Of a DNA stretch of 64,000 nt, positions 27,583 through 36,027 are shown one piece after another. The stretch's first letter is position 1, and each line of letters starts with the position of its first letter. The translations under genes and the position numbers were made by a program. This DNA comes from Flavobacteriales bacterium UBA2669 (GTDB taxonomy: Bacteria; Bacteroidota; Bacteroidia; Flavobacteriales_E; Vicingaceae), in NCBI GenBank assembly GCA_002359215.1, contig DEMN01000006.1, positions 248,001 to 312,000 on the forward strand, in the 5' to 3' direction. Under the pieces are notes generated by a model that saw nothing but the letters and a program-made list of their open reading frames with translations, was not told where the DNA came from and did no database searches.

Positions 27583-28275
27583 TTAATGTAATTCTAACTG
27601 AATGGCTTTTAATTCTTCAGCACTTAAAAATTTCTGAGCAAGCGGAAAGAGGGTATTATCTTCTCTAAAAATATGAAGCTTAAGCAATTCAACCAGCTCT
27701 TTAGCATTGTTGTATGCTACATCATAGGTAAACATTCTGGCTTGAACATCTCTATACCTAGGGGCTAAACCTAAAAGATTAAAAGTAAGTGAGCCAAGTT
27801 GAATAAACTTTATATGATCATCTTCCATAAGGTCAACAGCTGTAATTGGTTCTTCTCCTGTGCCATGTTCATTGTTGGCTAAAAGTGCTTTATTAAGAAT
27901 AGGGAAAAGAATTTTCTCTTCTTTTCTGTTGTGGGGCAATAAGTTGTTGTCAAAAAAATCAAAAAACTGTTTAAAGCTGCTGTTTATTTCATCATTAATT
28001 ACATACTGAGCTTCTTTAAAAGCACTTAACGCTTTTTCAAAATCATTAATAATTTTAGATAGTTCCTTGTGTTCTTCAACAAAAACATTCAGTGCATCAT
28101 TAAAAGGCACATCTTCATTTTTCAACTGAGCAAGAGTTGAATAAGCATCAGGTGGATCCATTGGAGAAAGTTCACTTTCAATGGAAAATTCGTCTTTCTC
28201 GGCATTTGCTTTTACAGGGTCAGAAGTTTTTAATTCCTTTAGTCTTTTTCCTGTTTCATGGTCTATTATCTTCAT
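27583..28275 (-). CDS. Hemerythrin-domain protein
   Basis: A 230-residue protein with a hydrophilic N-terminal 60 residues and a hemerythrin/HHE domain. Likely di-iron ligands are in EEHKELSK, LLPHNRKEEKILFP, EDDHIKFIQLG and KLHIFREDNTLFP. Such proteins bind O2 or NO or help repair iron centres. It is preceded by an Fnr-like box that overlaps the mauG stop codon, so it belongs to the denitrification regulon and probably protects against nitric oxide. Confidence 0.85.
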   Translation of the reverse strand: MKIIDHETGKRLKELKTSDPVKANAEKDEFSIESELSPMDPPDAYSTLAQLKNEDVPFNDALNVFVEEHKELSKIINDFEKALSAFKEAQYVINDEINSSFKQFFDFFDNNLLPHNRKEEKILFPILNKALLANNEHGTGEEPITAVDLMEDDHIKFIQLGSLTFNLLGLAPRYRDVQARMFTYDVAYNNAKELVELLKLHIFREDNTLFPLAQKFLSAEELKAIQLELH

Positions 28276-28336
28276 TTTTTTGTTTTTATCAATTTGGTTA
28301 AATATGATATTTTTTACATCAATATTTCTTTTTTGA

Positions 28337-28380
28337 TAAAATTACTACTGATTTGCAGTTTAAAAAATGATATAGATCAG
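28337..28380 (-). promoter_or_regulatory. Fnr-like promoter of the hemerythrin gene
   Basis: Minus-strand box CTGATCTATATCAT (28367-28380) is centred 29.5 bp before TAATTTTA (28337-28344), one mismatch from TAnnTTTG. The TGA inside the box is also the stop codon of the upstream mauG-like gene. Confidence 0.6.
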
Positions 28381-29453
28381 TAAAAAGCAGGGTTGTTAAT
28401 AAAGGTAGAATCGGTTAGGGTGCGTAAAAATGCTAATAAATCTGCTTTGTCGGATGCAGACAATTGAGCTCCTCCTTGATTAATATGTGTCATTAGTGGA
28501 TCTACAGTTGCCGATTGTTGCAAACCACTACTATAAAAATTAATAACTTCTGTTAATGTTGCAAAACGATTGTCGTGCATATAAGGAGCTGTTAATGCAA
28601 TGTTTCTCAATGTTGGCGTTCTAAATTTCCCCATATCTGCAGGATTTCCGGTAATTAAAAACCTTCCTTGATCAACTCCCGAAAAAGAATTATTTAAAGC
28701 ATTGTTGTGGAACTCACCATCAGTCCATAATGGATTTCCGGCACTCCCGTGGCAATGGTAGCAGTCTCCACGGTTGTCATCCATATATACAACAAAGCCA
28801 TTCATTTCAGAAGAAGTTAAAGCAGCTTCTCCACGCATGTATTTATCAAATTTAGCATCTCCGGAAACCATGCTACGCATAAATTGAGCTAGTGCATAGC
28901 TGATATATTTCTGTCTTTCTGGAGTGCTTAGTTCGGTAATTTTTATACCAAATGTTTTCCAAAAAGCTTTTTTGTAGAACTCGTTTCTTTTAAATCTATT
29001 GAGAATGCTATCGTTATTGGCATTTAAAAAGGGATTGCCTTCAGCTAAATCTGCAAGAGCAACATCATCCAAATGATGCTCACCACCATTCCAGCCATGA
29101 TATTGATGCCAACCAATGTTTACATGTGGAAGCACTGCTGTTCCGGTTGGTCCCATAATAGAAATGGAATACGATTCTTCTTTTAAATGGCAAGAAGAGC
29201 AAGAAAGTCCGTTGGTACTCAATATTTTGTCGTAATATAAATTCTTTCCAAGAGCAACACCTTCAATACTCATTTTATTAAAACCTGGGTTTCTCATTGG
29301 AGGTAAGTAGGTGAGGGTAGGAGGAGAAATGTATGTAGGATTATAATCTCCATAAAAATCTTCTTCGGGACTGAAGGGTTCGATGTTCTTTTCTTTTTTA
29401 CAACCACTTAATACAATTAGCAGAAGTAATAATAATTGGATAGATTTTGACAT
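28377..29453 (-). CDS. MauG/cytochrome c peroxidase-like diheme lipoprotein
   Basis: A 358-residue protein with a lipoprotein signal (LLLLLLIVLSGCKK), and two heme-binding motifs: CSSCHL near residue 82 and CYHCHG near residue 235, in the order and spacing of bacterial diheme cytochrome c peroxidases. The motif PTLRNIALTAPYMHD is also typical. It reduces hydrogen peroxide or acts as a MauG-type oxidase in the periplasm. It is the second gene after the small cytochrome at 29464, with a 10-base gap. Confidence 0.92.
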   Translation of the reverse strand: MSKSIQLLLLLLIVLSGCKKEKNIEPFSPEEDFYGDYNPTYISPPTLTYLPPMRNPGFNKMSIEGVALGKNLYYDKILSTNGLSCSSCHLKEESYSISIMGPTGTAVLPHVNIGWHQYHGWNGGEHHLDDVALADLAEGNPFLNANNDSILNRFKRNEFYKKAFWKTFGIKITELSTPERQKYISYALAQFMRSMVSGDAKFDKYMRGEAALTSSEMNGFVVYMDDNRGDCYHCHGSAGNPLWTDGEFHNNALNNSFSGVDQGRFLITGNPADMGKFRTPTLRNIALTAPYMHDNRFATLTEVINFYSSGLQQSATVDPLMTHINQGGAQLSASDKADLLAFLRTLTDSTFINNPAFY

Positions 29454-29463
29454 GGCTTTTTTA

Positions 29464-29832
29464 TTATTTAGGATAATATAGGTTTATCCATTTGGTTATT
29501 AATTCTTTTTCTTTGTTTAATAGTGGATTGGAAGGTGGCATTAATCGTGGATTTTCATCAAAAATAGTAGAAGCAAATGTGCCGTTTTCAGCTTCAAATT
29601 TTACTTCTTCGTAATTGGTTAGATAAGGCAGTGTGTTTAATGTTTGTGGATGATGGCAACCGCCACAATTTTGGTCTATTATAGGTTTAATGTTTTTGTT
29701 GTAAGTAATGTTATCATCAGTTATAGTATTTGTAGTAGTTGGAGTGGTTTCAACGGGTTCAATAGCATTTTTTACACATCCTAAGAATAGACTAACAATT
29801 AAAATGGATAATATGGTAATAGTTGTTTGCAT
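29464..29832 (-). CDS. Small c-type cytochrome-like lipoprotein
   Basis: A 122-residue protein with a lipoprotein signal ending LFLGCVKN and one heme motif CGGCHH followed by PRLMPPSNPLL, the Met-ligand region of short cytochromes found beside MauG/CCP proteins. The start at 29832 (MQTTITIL) is chosen over an in-frame ATG at 29874 because the predicted transcript start of its box-driven promoter (near 29851) lies downstream of 29874. It probably passes electrons to the peroxidase encoded next. Confidence 0.8.
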   Translation of the reverse strand: MQTTITILSILIVSLFLGCVKNAIEPVETTPTTTNTITDDNITYNKNIKPIIDQNCGGCHHPQTLNTLPYLTNYEEVKFEAENGTFASTIFDENPRLMPPSNPLLNKEKELITKWINLYYPK

Positions 29833-29855
29833 TAGCTTGTTAAAGACTTGTCTAA

Positions 29856-29899
29856 CAAAGTTAATTTTAAACAATTTTAGAAGTTATGATGTGTATCAT
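29856..29899 (-). promoter_or_regulatory. Fnr-like promoter of the cytochrome/peroxidase operon
   Basis: Perfect box ATGATACACATCAT (minus strand, 29886-29899), centred 29.5 bp before a perfect -7 element TAACTTTG (29856-29863). Confidence 0.8.
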
Positions 29900-29911
29900 A
29901 CTTTGAGTAAT

Positions 29912-29948
29912 CAAAAAGGCCGCAACCTGAGAGGTGTACGACCTTTTA
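29912..29948 (-). terminator. Rho-independent terminator of the candidate small RNA
   Basis: Minus-strand stem AAAAGGTCG / CGGCCTTTT (one G-U pair) enclosing a second stem ACCT-CTC-AGGT, followed by a T-run of five. Confidence 0.8.
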
Positions 29949-30004
29949 ACCTAACTAAAAAACTACATGTTTTTTTGTAAAACTACTTTTCGTTACTCTA
30001 AAAC
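29912..30004 (-). ncRNA. Candidate Fnr-box-controlled small RNA, about 93 nt
   Basis: Between the porin gene and the cytochrome operon there is a complete promoter (box at 30039-30052, TACATTTG at 30009-30016) with predicted start near 30004. It is followed 56 bases later by a Rho-independent terminator. No reading frame of use lies between. The downstream operon has its own box-driven promoter after the terminator, so this unit is not needed as its leader. The AT-rich 5' part contains two GTAGTTTT copies. By analogy with the anaerobically induced FnrS of enterobacteria it could be a regulatory RNA; there is no sequence similarity claimed, and expression is unproven. Confidence 0.6.
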
Positions 30005-30008
30005 TAGG

Positions 30009-30052
30009 CAAATGTAATTATGAAAATTCTTTTTGTTTATGACGCTTGTCAT
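30009..30052 (-). promoter_or_regulatory. Fnr-like promoter with no protein-coding gene directly behind it
   Basis: Perfect box ATGACAAGCGTCAT (minus strand, 30039-30052), centred 29.5 bp before a perfect TACATTTG (30009-30016). It drives the candidate small RNA. Confidence 0.75.
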
Positions 30053-30065
30053 ACAATGAATTTTT

Positions 30066-31532
30066 TTAATTAACAGTTGGAGTTTCTTTTTTCTCTTCTC
30101 CAGTAATAAATTTTGGTTTAATGGTTAACATTAACCAACCCCATCCATTGTGATTGCCTTCAATGCCTCTTCCATTAGCATCTGTAACGCCTTTTAAATA
30201 AGATAAGGTTTCGGTGTTTATTAATACAGAATATCCGCCTTTAACATCTACACCTTTAGAAAGTTTAAAACCTAATGTAAAATCTATTTCAGTTCCTAAA
30301 TAGCTATCCATTGCTTGTAATTGGTCAACTTCAGAAAGTGGAGTTCCTGCTGCAATTGCAGCATTATTGTCTAATTGAATTTTGTAACCATCACGTACTT
30401 CCTCGGCAGTTAAGAAATAGTGAACATCAGCTCCTAACCAAAACTTTTCATGCGTGTATTTTAAGCCAAAAAAAGCATCATTTAAACCAACAGAACCAAT
30501 ATGATTGCCAACATAGAAGTAGTCCATGTAGCCATTAAATTTGTGGTTAGTACCAAAATGAGGAGTAAATGAATGGCTAACTGTTCTGTAGCTAAAAGAA
30601 GTATCGGTTTGACTTTGCCCGCTGAGGTTTTCAAAACCTGCATGTAAAGTAAATTTTTCTGACATTTTATAGTTGGCTTCCAATTTAACATTTATAGCCT
30701 TAATTTCTCTGTTATATTCGCCTTCTACATCAGTGAAAACAGTGTTTCTATTGCCATCAACACCCATTTGGTAGTAAAAAGCAGCAGCTAATTGGAATTT
30801 GTTTTTTTTGAAAACCAATCTGGTTCCTGTAGTCTGACTGTAATTATCTTTATAGTAAGCAGTAGCAGTTCCCGGAGCAACGCCTGAACTATCGTAATCT
30901 AATTGCTCTTTCCCTAAATTTAAAAAGAGAATGCTGGTATTAAAATTATCGGATAATTGATGGTTTAACCACATGTATTGCATGGCTTTATATGTCCCAA
31001 ATTGAGCATCTGTGCCACTTAACGCTGCTTTATCCTGATTGTAAGCAACACCAAAATCTATTTTTGTTTTTTCATTTTTAAATTTTAATAAAGCCGCATC
31101 GTGAGCTCTTGACTGCTGAGCCCAACCTAAATCTCCGAAAACACGGTGGTCATCATAAGCAATTTCTTGACGACCAAATTTTAACGACCATTTTTCATTT
31201 AACAGTGCTTCTGCCCAAGCTTCATGAACAGCAATATAAGCTCCGTTATTATTTTGTTGAGCAGCAGTTCCTATTGTTTGTGGCTGACTACCCCACACAC
31301 GAATATCTTGAACGGTAATTTTAAAAATGTAACCATCTGTTTTATAGCCAAAATTTAATCTTGTTCTTTGATCAATGAAAGCGGCAGCGCTTTGCGTAGA
31401 ATCGAGTATGTTTTTAAAACCATTTCGGTATTCAAACCTTGGTCTTATTTCGCCATCAAGTGTAAACTGAGTGAACGCAGGGAGGCTTAATAAAACACCC
31501 ACCCCCAGCAGTAATTTTTTTATAGTTTTCAT
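30066..31532 (-). CDS. Outer-membrane porin (alginate-export-like beta barrel)
   Basis: A 488-residue protein with a signal peptide (LLLGVGVLLSLPAFTQ) and a long series of alternating strands, with the conserved opening LDGEIRPRFEYRNGF and internal WAEALLNEKWSLKFGRQEIAYDDHR, as in the alginate-export-like porin family of Bacteroidetes. The end is hydrophilic (EEKKETPTVN) rather than an aromatic. It has its own Fnr-like promoter and stands next to two nitrate/nitrite transporters, so it may let nitrate or nitrite through the outer membrane; that role is inference. Confidence 0.82.
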   Translation of the reverse strand: MKTIKKLLLGVGVLLSLPAFTQFTLDGEIRPRFEYRNGFKNILDSTQSAAAFIDQRTRLNFGYKTDGYIFKITVQDIRVWGSQPQTIGTAAQQNNNGAYIAVHEAWAEALLNEKWSLKFGRQEIAYDDHRVFGDLGWAQQSRAHDAALLKFKNEKTKIDFGVAYNQDKAALSGTDAQFGTYKAMQYMWLNHQLSDNFNTSILFLNLGKEQLDYDSSGVAPGTATAYYKDNYSQTTGTRLVFKKNKFQLAAAFYYQMGVDGNRNTVFTDVEGEYNREIKAINVKLEANYKMSEKFTLHAGFENLSGQSQTDTSFSYRTVSHSFTPHFGTNHKFNGYMDYFYVGNHIGSVGLNDAFFGLKYTHEKFWLGADVHYFLTAEEVRDGYKIQLDNNAAIAAGTPLSEVDQLQAMDSYLGTEIDFTLGFKLSKGVDVKGGYSVLINTETLSYLKGVTDANGRGIEGNHNGWGWLMLTIKPKFITGEEKKETPTVN

Positions 31533-31572
31533 GATACAATGTTTTGTAGGTTTCTCTTTTTATATTATTCAA

Positions 31573-31616
31573 CAAAGGTAGCCTCAAAATACGCATAAGA
31601 GTATGAGATATGTCAG
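31573..31616 (-). promoter_or_regulatory. Fnr-like promoter of the porin gene
   Basis: Minus-strand box CTGACATATCTCAT (31603-31616) is centred 29.5 bp before a perfect TACCTTTG (31573-31580). Predicted start near 31568. Confidence 0.7.
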
Positions 31617-31629
31617 TTATTATGCATCT

Positions 31630-33237
31630 TTATGGATTATCGAATTCACGCTTTGGTCCTTGATAGTACCACCAGTTTAATATTAAACAGATTACATAAT
31701 AAGTAGTAAAACCATAAAGTGCATATTCTGGTGTTCCAGCTTTAATTTGCTCGCCAAATACTTTTGGGATAATAAAAGCTCCATAAGCGGCAATAGCAGC
31801 TGTCCATCCTAAAACCGGTCCCGCTTGTTCTTTATTAAAAATGTAAGGAATACTTCTAAAAGTGGAGCCATTTCCTATACCCGTAGCCAAAAATAATAAC
31901 ATAAAACAAGCAAAAAATGGCCACCAATAGGTTTCTGGAGTTATAGTATCTCTTGCTTGAATTACAAAATAAGCTACTGCTAAAGCTCCAATAACTTGCA
32001 TTAAGGTGCTTATCATAGTTACTTTTGCTCCACTATTAAACTTATCAGCTAAAATTCCTCCAATTGGTCGCACTAATGCTCCAATTGCCGGTCCGATAAA
32101 AGCCCATAACATAAAGTTGGGAGCATTTGGATTGATAAAAGAAGGATCATCGGGGTTCGTGTAAACAAATATATCTTGACACAATTTTGGAAAGGCAGCA
32201 GAAAAACCAATAAATGAACCGAAAGTCATGGTATAAATAATGGTCATAATCCAATTATGCTTGCTGCTTAGTATAGAAAATTGTTTGTTTAAGTTGGCTT
32301 TTATTTCTCCCGGGGTGGCATATTTCATAAGCAATACAGCTAATATGATTACTACAGGTAAAACAATCCACATGTTTACTTTTAATCCTACCAACAAGTA
32401 AGAACCAATGGCTGAAGCAATAACCCCAAGCGTAACCATGTATAACGTTTTTCCTATGCCTTGAGCTGTGCTTGGTAATTTAGGTGTGCCTGTAATTACA
32501 TTGTTCATTCCGAAAAAAGCACCTACAACCGCAGCTAAAAGTAAAGGAACCCAAACCCAACCAGCGTTCTGAACCCCTGCAAGTGGACCACCACCTTCAA
32601 CACCAAGAGAAGTCCCTGTTACACCAAATAAAGAAAAACCAACCGCAAAAGGAATTAATTTTTGCATGGTGGCCACTCCCAAATTTCCTATTCCGGCATT
32701 CATTCCCAACGCATAACCTTGCATTTTCTTAGGATAGAAAAAACTGATGTTGCTCATAGATGAAGAGAAATTTCCACCTCCAAAACCGGAGAGCATTGCC
32801 ATAATAGCAAATACCATATAAGAAGTGTTTAAATTGCTTAAGGCTATACCTGTACCAATAGCAGGAATAAGTAGTAGTGCTGTAGTAACAAAAACTACAT
32901 TTCTTCCACCTCCTAACGAAATTAAAAATGAGTTCGGAAGTCGTAAGGTAGCTCCTGCTAATCCTGCTATGGCAGGAAGGGTGTAGTAGAGGTTGTTTAC
33001 TTCGGCAAGGGCATTATTAAATTCATCTGATCCGGGTGTTAAGCCATCTGTTAAGCCAAAATTATAACCAAAGTCTTTCATGTATTTGATAATCACTCCC
33101 CACATAATCCATACAGCAAAAGCTAAGAGGAGAGCGGGGATGGAGAACCAAAGATTTTTATTTGCTATTTTTTTTCCTGTTGAACGCCAGAAGTTATCAT
33201 CTTCAACATCCCATTGTTCTATGTTTGTTTTTGACAT
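31630..33237 (-). CDS. narK: NarK-type nitrate/nitrite transporter (second)
   Basis: A 535-residue major facilitator with about twelve hydrophobic segments. Nitrate-porter signatures are visible: GFGGGNFSSSMSNISFFYPK and GNGSTFRSIPYIF, close to the Gly-rich 'nitrate signature' of NarK. It begins with a 40-residue hydrophilic stretch. It lies 31 bases behind the other narK-like gene, and the two together probably provide nitrate uptake and nitrate/nitrite exchange, as often found in pairs (NarK1/NarK2). Confidence 0.92.
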   Translation of the reverse strand: MSKTNIEQWDVEDDNFWRSTGKKIANKNLWFSIPALLLAFAVWIMWGVIIKYMKDFGYNFGLTDGLTPGSDEFNNALAEVNNLYYTLPAIAGLAGATLRLPNSFLISLGGGRNVVFVTTALLLIPAIGTGIALSNLNTSYMVFAIMAMLSGFGGGNFSSSMSNISFFYPKKMQGYALGMNAGIGNLGVATMQKLIPFAVGFSLFGVTGTSLGVEGGGPLAGVQNAGWVWVPLLLAAVVGAFFGMNNVITGTPKLPSTAQGIGKTLYMVTLGVIASAIGSYLLVGLKVNMWIVLPVVIILAVLLMKYATPGEIKANLNKQFSILSSKHNWIMTIIYTMTFGSFIGFSAAFPKLCQDIFVYTNPDDPSFINPNAPNFMLWAFIGPAIGALVRPIGGILADKFNSGAKVTMISTLMQVIGALAVAYFVIQARDTITPETYWWPFFACFMLLFLATGIGNGSTFRSIPYIFNKEQAGPVLGWTAAIAAYGAFIIPKVFGEQIKAGTPEYALYGFTTYYVICLILNWWYYQGPKREFDNP

Positions 33238-33268
33238 GATGTGTAAGTTTTAGTTTATAGATCAGTTA

Positions 33269-34852
33269 TCAGTTTTCAAATTCATCATCTTCATCTTCTC
33301 CATGAGAACCTTTTGGTTCTTCGAGCATTAGCCAACAAAAGATAAAGCTTAGTGCAGCTCCTGCTGCTACTATGTAGAAGAATGTTTTGGCATCTACTAA
33401 AGAGAAAATTACAAGGTAGATAACAGCACCTACATTTCCGTAAGCACCTGCCATACCTGCAATTTGACCTGTCATTTTTTTATTTACCATGGGAATTACA
33501 GCAAAAGTGGCTCCTTCAGCACCTTGCACAAAAAAAGAACAACCAATGGTTATGATTACAGAAACAACGAGCCACCACATTCCATCAAACATGGGAACGA
33601 TGGTTTGTTCTCCTTCCACCACTGCATCATATTTACCTATCATTGCCATTCCAAAAAATCCAATAGCAATTCCTATCATGTAAATAAGCATGGTTCGCTT
33701 TCTGCTGCTCATCATGTCGGAAAGTAAACCTCCTAACGGACGAGCTACCAAGTTTACAAAGGCAAAAGAACCGGCAACTAATCCCGCCATTTCAGCTGTC
33801 ATAATTTTTTCTCCGGCATCATTCATTAATGGAGCAAAAACCGATTCGAAAAACATGGGCAACATAGAAACTACTGCCAGTTCAGCACCGAAATTGGCAA
33901 AGTAGGTACTGTTTAGAGCGGCAACGCTTCCCCAACTGTATTTGTCTTTTTCCGGCACTCCTGCTTTTAAATAAGGAAGATTAACTTGTAAGGTTTTAAT
34001 TACATGTCCGACATACAATAAAGCTAGCACACCATAAATAAGGTACAATACATTTTCAGAGTATAAGTTATGAGACAAACCATCTGTAACAATCTGAACG
34101 GTTTGAATTTTCCAAGCCAACACGCCCATAGCCCCCACCAACGGAAATGACCATAAGATGTATTGGATTAAATCTTTGTAGGAAGTAACCATCATGGGTT
34201 CGGTTTTCTTAGCCATTATTTGCTTTTTTCCTGGAGGATTATCTTTTACTAAGAACCAGTAAACCATTCCGTAAATCATACAAATAAGCGCATTAAGAAA
34301 CAACGTCCATCTCCAACTGTCGTCTCCAAAGCCTAACCATTTGTCCATTAAATGTATGGTAAAAAAAGGTAAACTTCCTGCTGCTGCTGCCGAACCGAAA
34401 TTTCCCCAACCTGCATAAAGTCCTTCGGCTCTTCCTACCATTTTTGCAGGAAACCAGTTGGCAACCATTTTAATCCCAATTACAAATCCGGCACCTATAG
34501 ACCCTAATATTAATCGAGCTACCATGAGCTGAATAAAAGAATTACCAAAAGCAAAGAAAATGGCTGGAATTCCCATAACAACCATTAAGCCTGAAAAAAC
34601 CCTTCTCGGTCCATATTTATCTATCATAGCACCAACTACAATACGTGCCGGTATGGTGAGGGCAACATTACATATCATTAATACCTTTATGTGCGATTTA
34701 GTCAACCAATCAATGCTATCGAGCATGGTGGTTGCTAATGGAGCCATGTTAAACCAAACATAAAAGGTTAGAAAAAATGCTATCCATGTAAAATGCAACA
34801 CTCTTATGGGTTCTTTAGAAAAATCGAATAACTTAAGTTCTGTTGCAGCCAT
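33269..34852 (-). CDS. narK: NarK-type nitrate/nitrite transporter (first)
   Basis: A 527-residue major facilitator with motifs FVIGIKMVANWFPAKMVG and EGATFAVIPMVNKKMTGQI, in the positions of the two nitrate signatures of the NNP family. The C-terminus is acidic (HGEDEDDEFEN). First gene of the narK pair; it has two Fnr-like boxes. Together with the porin it forms a nitrate/nitrite transport block next to the reductases. Confidence 0.92.
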   Translation of the reverse strand: MAATELKLFDFSKEPIRVLHFTWIAFFLTFYVWFNMAPLATTMLDSIDWLTKSHIKVLMICNVALTIPARIVVGAMIDKYGPRRVFSGLMVVMGIPAIFFAFGNSFIQLMVARLILGSIGAGFVIGIKMVANWFPAKMVGRAEGLYAGWGNFGSAAAAGSLPFFTIHLMDKWLGFGDDSWRWTLFLNALICMIYGMVYWFLVKDNPPGKKQIMAKKTEPMMVTSYKDLIQYILWSFPLVGAMGVLAWKIQTVQIVTDGLSHNLYSENVLYLIYGVLALLYVGHVIKTLQVNLPYLKAGVPEKDKYSWGSVAALNSTYFANFGAELAVVSMLPMFFESVFAPLMNDAGEKIMTAEMAGLVAGSFAFVNLVARPLGGLLSDMMSSRKRTMLIYMIGIAIGFFGMAMIGKYDAVVEGEQTIVPMFDGMWWLVVSVIITIGCSFFVQGAEGATFAVIPMVNKKMTGQIAGMAGAYGNVGAVIYLVIFSLVDAKTFFYIVAAGAALSFIFCWLMLEEPKGSHGEDEDDEFEN

Positions 34853-34875
34853 TTTTTAGTCTTTAAATTATGGTG

Positions 34876-34941
34876 CTAAGGTAGATAGGACAGGGTGGGG
34901 GTAAAATGAGATAAATCAGTATTTTGTATGATTGTAATCAT
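34876..34941 (-). promoter_or_regulatory. Fnr-like promoter of the narK pair, two boxes
   Basis: Minus-strand box CTGATTTATCTCAT (34906-34919) is centred 29.5 bp before TACCTTAG (34876-34883, one mismatch). A perfect box ATGATTACAATCAT (34928-34941) lies exactly 22 bp further upstream. Confidence 0.7.
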
Positions 34942-34989
34942 ATAAATTACTATTAATCAAGATACACTTTAATAAGTGTATTTTTCTTT

Positions 34990-35033
34990 ATGATTTATAT
35001 CATTTCAGGAATAAAGTGTTTAAGCTACCTTTG
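34990..35033 (+). promoter_or_regulatory. Fnr-like promoter of the unknown gene at 35208
   Basis: Perfect box ATGATTTATATCAT (34990-35003), centred 29.5 bp before a perfect TACCTTTG (35026-35033) on the plus strand. Predicted start near 35038, leaving a leader of about 170 bases. Confidence 0.8.
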
Positions 35034-35050
35034 AATAAAATTTAAAGTAT

Positions 35051-35210
35051 AAACATATGAAACGACCATGAGTAAAAAATTTCTCACACTGGAGGAATGA
35101 TTATATAAGGGAGTTCCATATGACCGATAAAAAACAAACGAGCTATAGCGAGAGTTCATGAGTACATTAATCAACAATAGAAATGAACGAATAATAAATA
35201 AAGACATATG
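35051..35210 (+). repeat. Copy 1 of a dispersed leader element, in the 5' leader of the gene at 35208
   Basis: Runs from AAACATATGAAACGACCATG to the start codon context AAGACATATGAAA. CATATG occurs at the beginning, in the middle (CCATATGACCG) and at the end. GTTCAT and ATGAAC near the 3' end can pair. Other copies: 54673-54776 (plus) and 9381-9530 (minus). Confidence 0.8.
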
Positions 35211-35669
35211 AAAGCATTAGAACCTAATACCGTTGAAAGTAGTGAATTAGTTGAACAAACTTTTAATTTTTGGTTTTCTGATAATGAACACATTCGCTCG
35301 CCATTTCCGGAATACATTCGTCCTATTTTAAAAGAAAATGCGGTAGATGTATTTTTTAAGTGGGTAAGTAACCTCAATCCTAAGGCTAAAGAAGAAGTAA
35401 ATGATGAGATGATAGCTGAAAAGTTTGAAGAAATAATTTTTGAGACAGCTATGGGCTTGGTACATACAGAAGATGAAAAAATTACCATTCAGTATCCTTT
35501 TTTACCAAGAGTGGATGATGAGATTAGAAATAATGAGGAAGATGTTCAGCTAAGTAAAATTATAGACAGAACATTAACTAAAGAAGGGGACACTAAATTT
35601 TTAAAAGTGAAACTAGAAAATAGTAGCGACCAACAAGTTTGGGAAACTAAATTTGAGTTGCCGTTGTAG
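35208..35669 (+). CDS. Unknown 153-residue acidic protein of the Fnr-like regulon
   Basis: No family recognised. It is a soluble, acidic protein without signal peptide, membrane segment or cysteine cluster; sequence such as TFNFWFSDNEHIRSPFPEYI and FFKWVSNLNPKAKEEVNDEM suggests a mixed alpha/beta fold. The start at 35208 follows the repeated leader element directly. It has a perfect Fnr-like box and -7 element and is divergent from the narK pair, so it is likely made during nitrate respiration. Confidence 0.75.
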   Translation: MKALEPNTVESSELVEQTFNFWFSDNEHIRSPFPEYIRPILKENAVDVFFKWVSNLNPKAKEEVNDEMIAEKFEEIIFETAMGLVHTEDEKITIQYPFLPRVDDEIRNNEEDVQLSKIIDRTLTKEGDTKFLKVKLENSSDQQVWETKFELPL

Positions 35670-35799
35670 GGTTTGGTGGGTATTTGTTCCAAGCAAATGC
35701 TTAAAACAGAGAATTTGTTCAAGCTTGGAGGAGATTGGCAATTACTACTTTTTGTAGCGATTTAGGAAGTCTGAAATGAAACAAAGTATGGATAGTGCT

Positions 35800-36010
35800 T
35801 TAAAACTTTCTTTCTAATAAAATCTGTTTTCGATCTGGCCATCTTTTAATTAATTGTTTGCTGATTTCAGAAATATTTCCTTTATAATATTCAGAAATCA
35901 TTTTTTCAACAAGTGCATTTTTTTATAGAGGAGACAAGAGAATTCGAAAGCCCATCTGTAAGGTTTTTTCTTTCTTCGTTAGTTAAATCTTGTAGGTTTT
36001 TTTCTTGCAT
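35800..36010 (-). pseudogene. Short decayed gene with a frameshift
   Basis: Reads MQEKNLQDLTNEERKNL from ATG at 36010, then stops at a TGA at 35906-35908; the continuation ALVEKMISEYYKGNISEI … KRWPDRKQILLERKF is in another frame and ends at TAA 35800. No family recognised. Its promoter region is a near copy of the one in front of the gene at 36150. The stretch from 35670 to 35800 holds nothing else recognisable. Confidence 0.5.
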
Positions 36011-36027
36011 TAGTGTTAACTTATATA

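Noticed and set aside
34928..34941. The distal narK box as an activator site for the divergent gene at 35208
   Set aside because: No -7 element lies at the 29.5-bp distance on the plus strand; that gene has its own perfect box at 34990.
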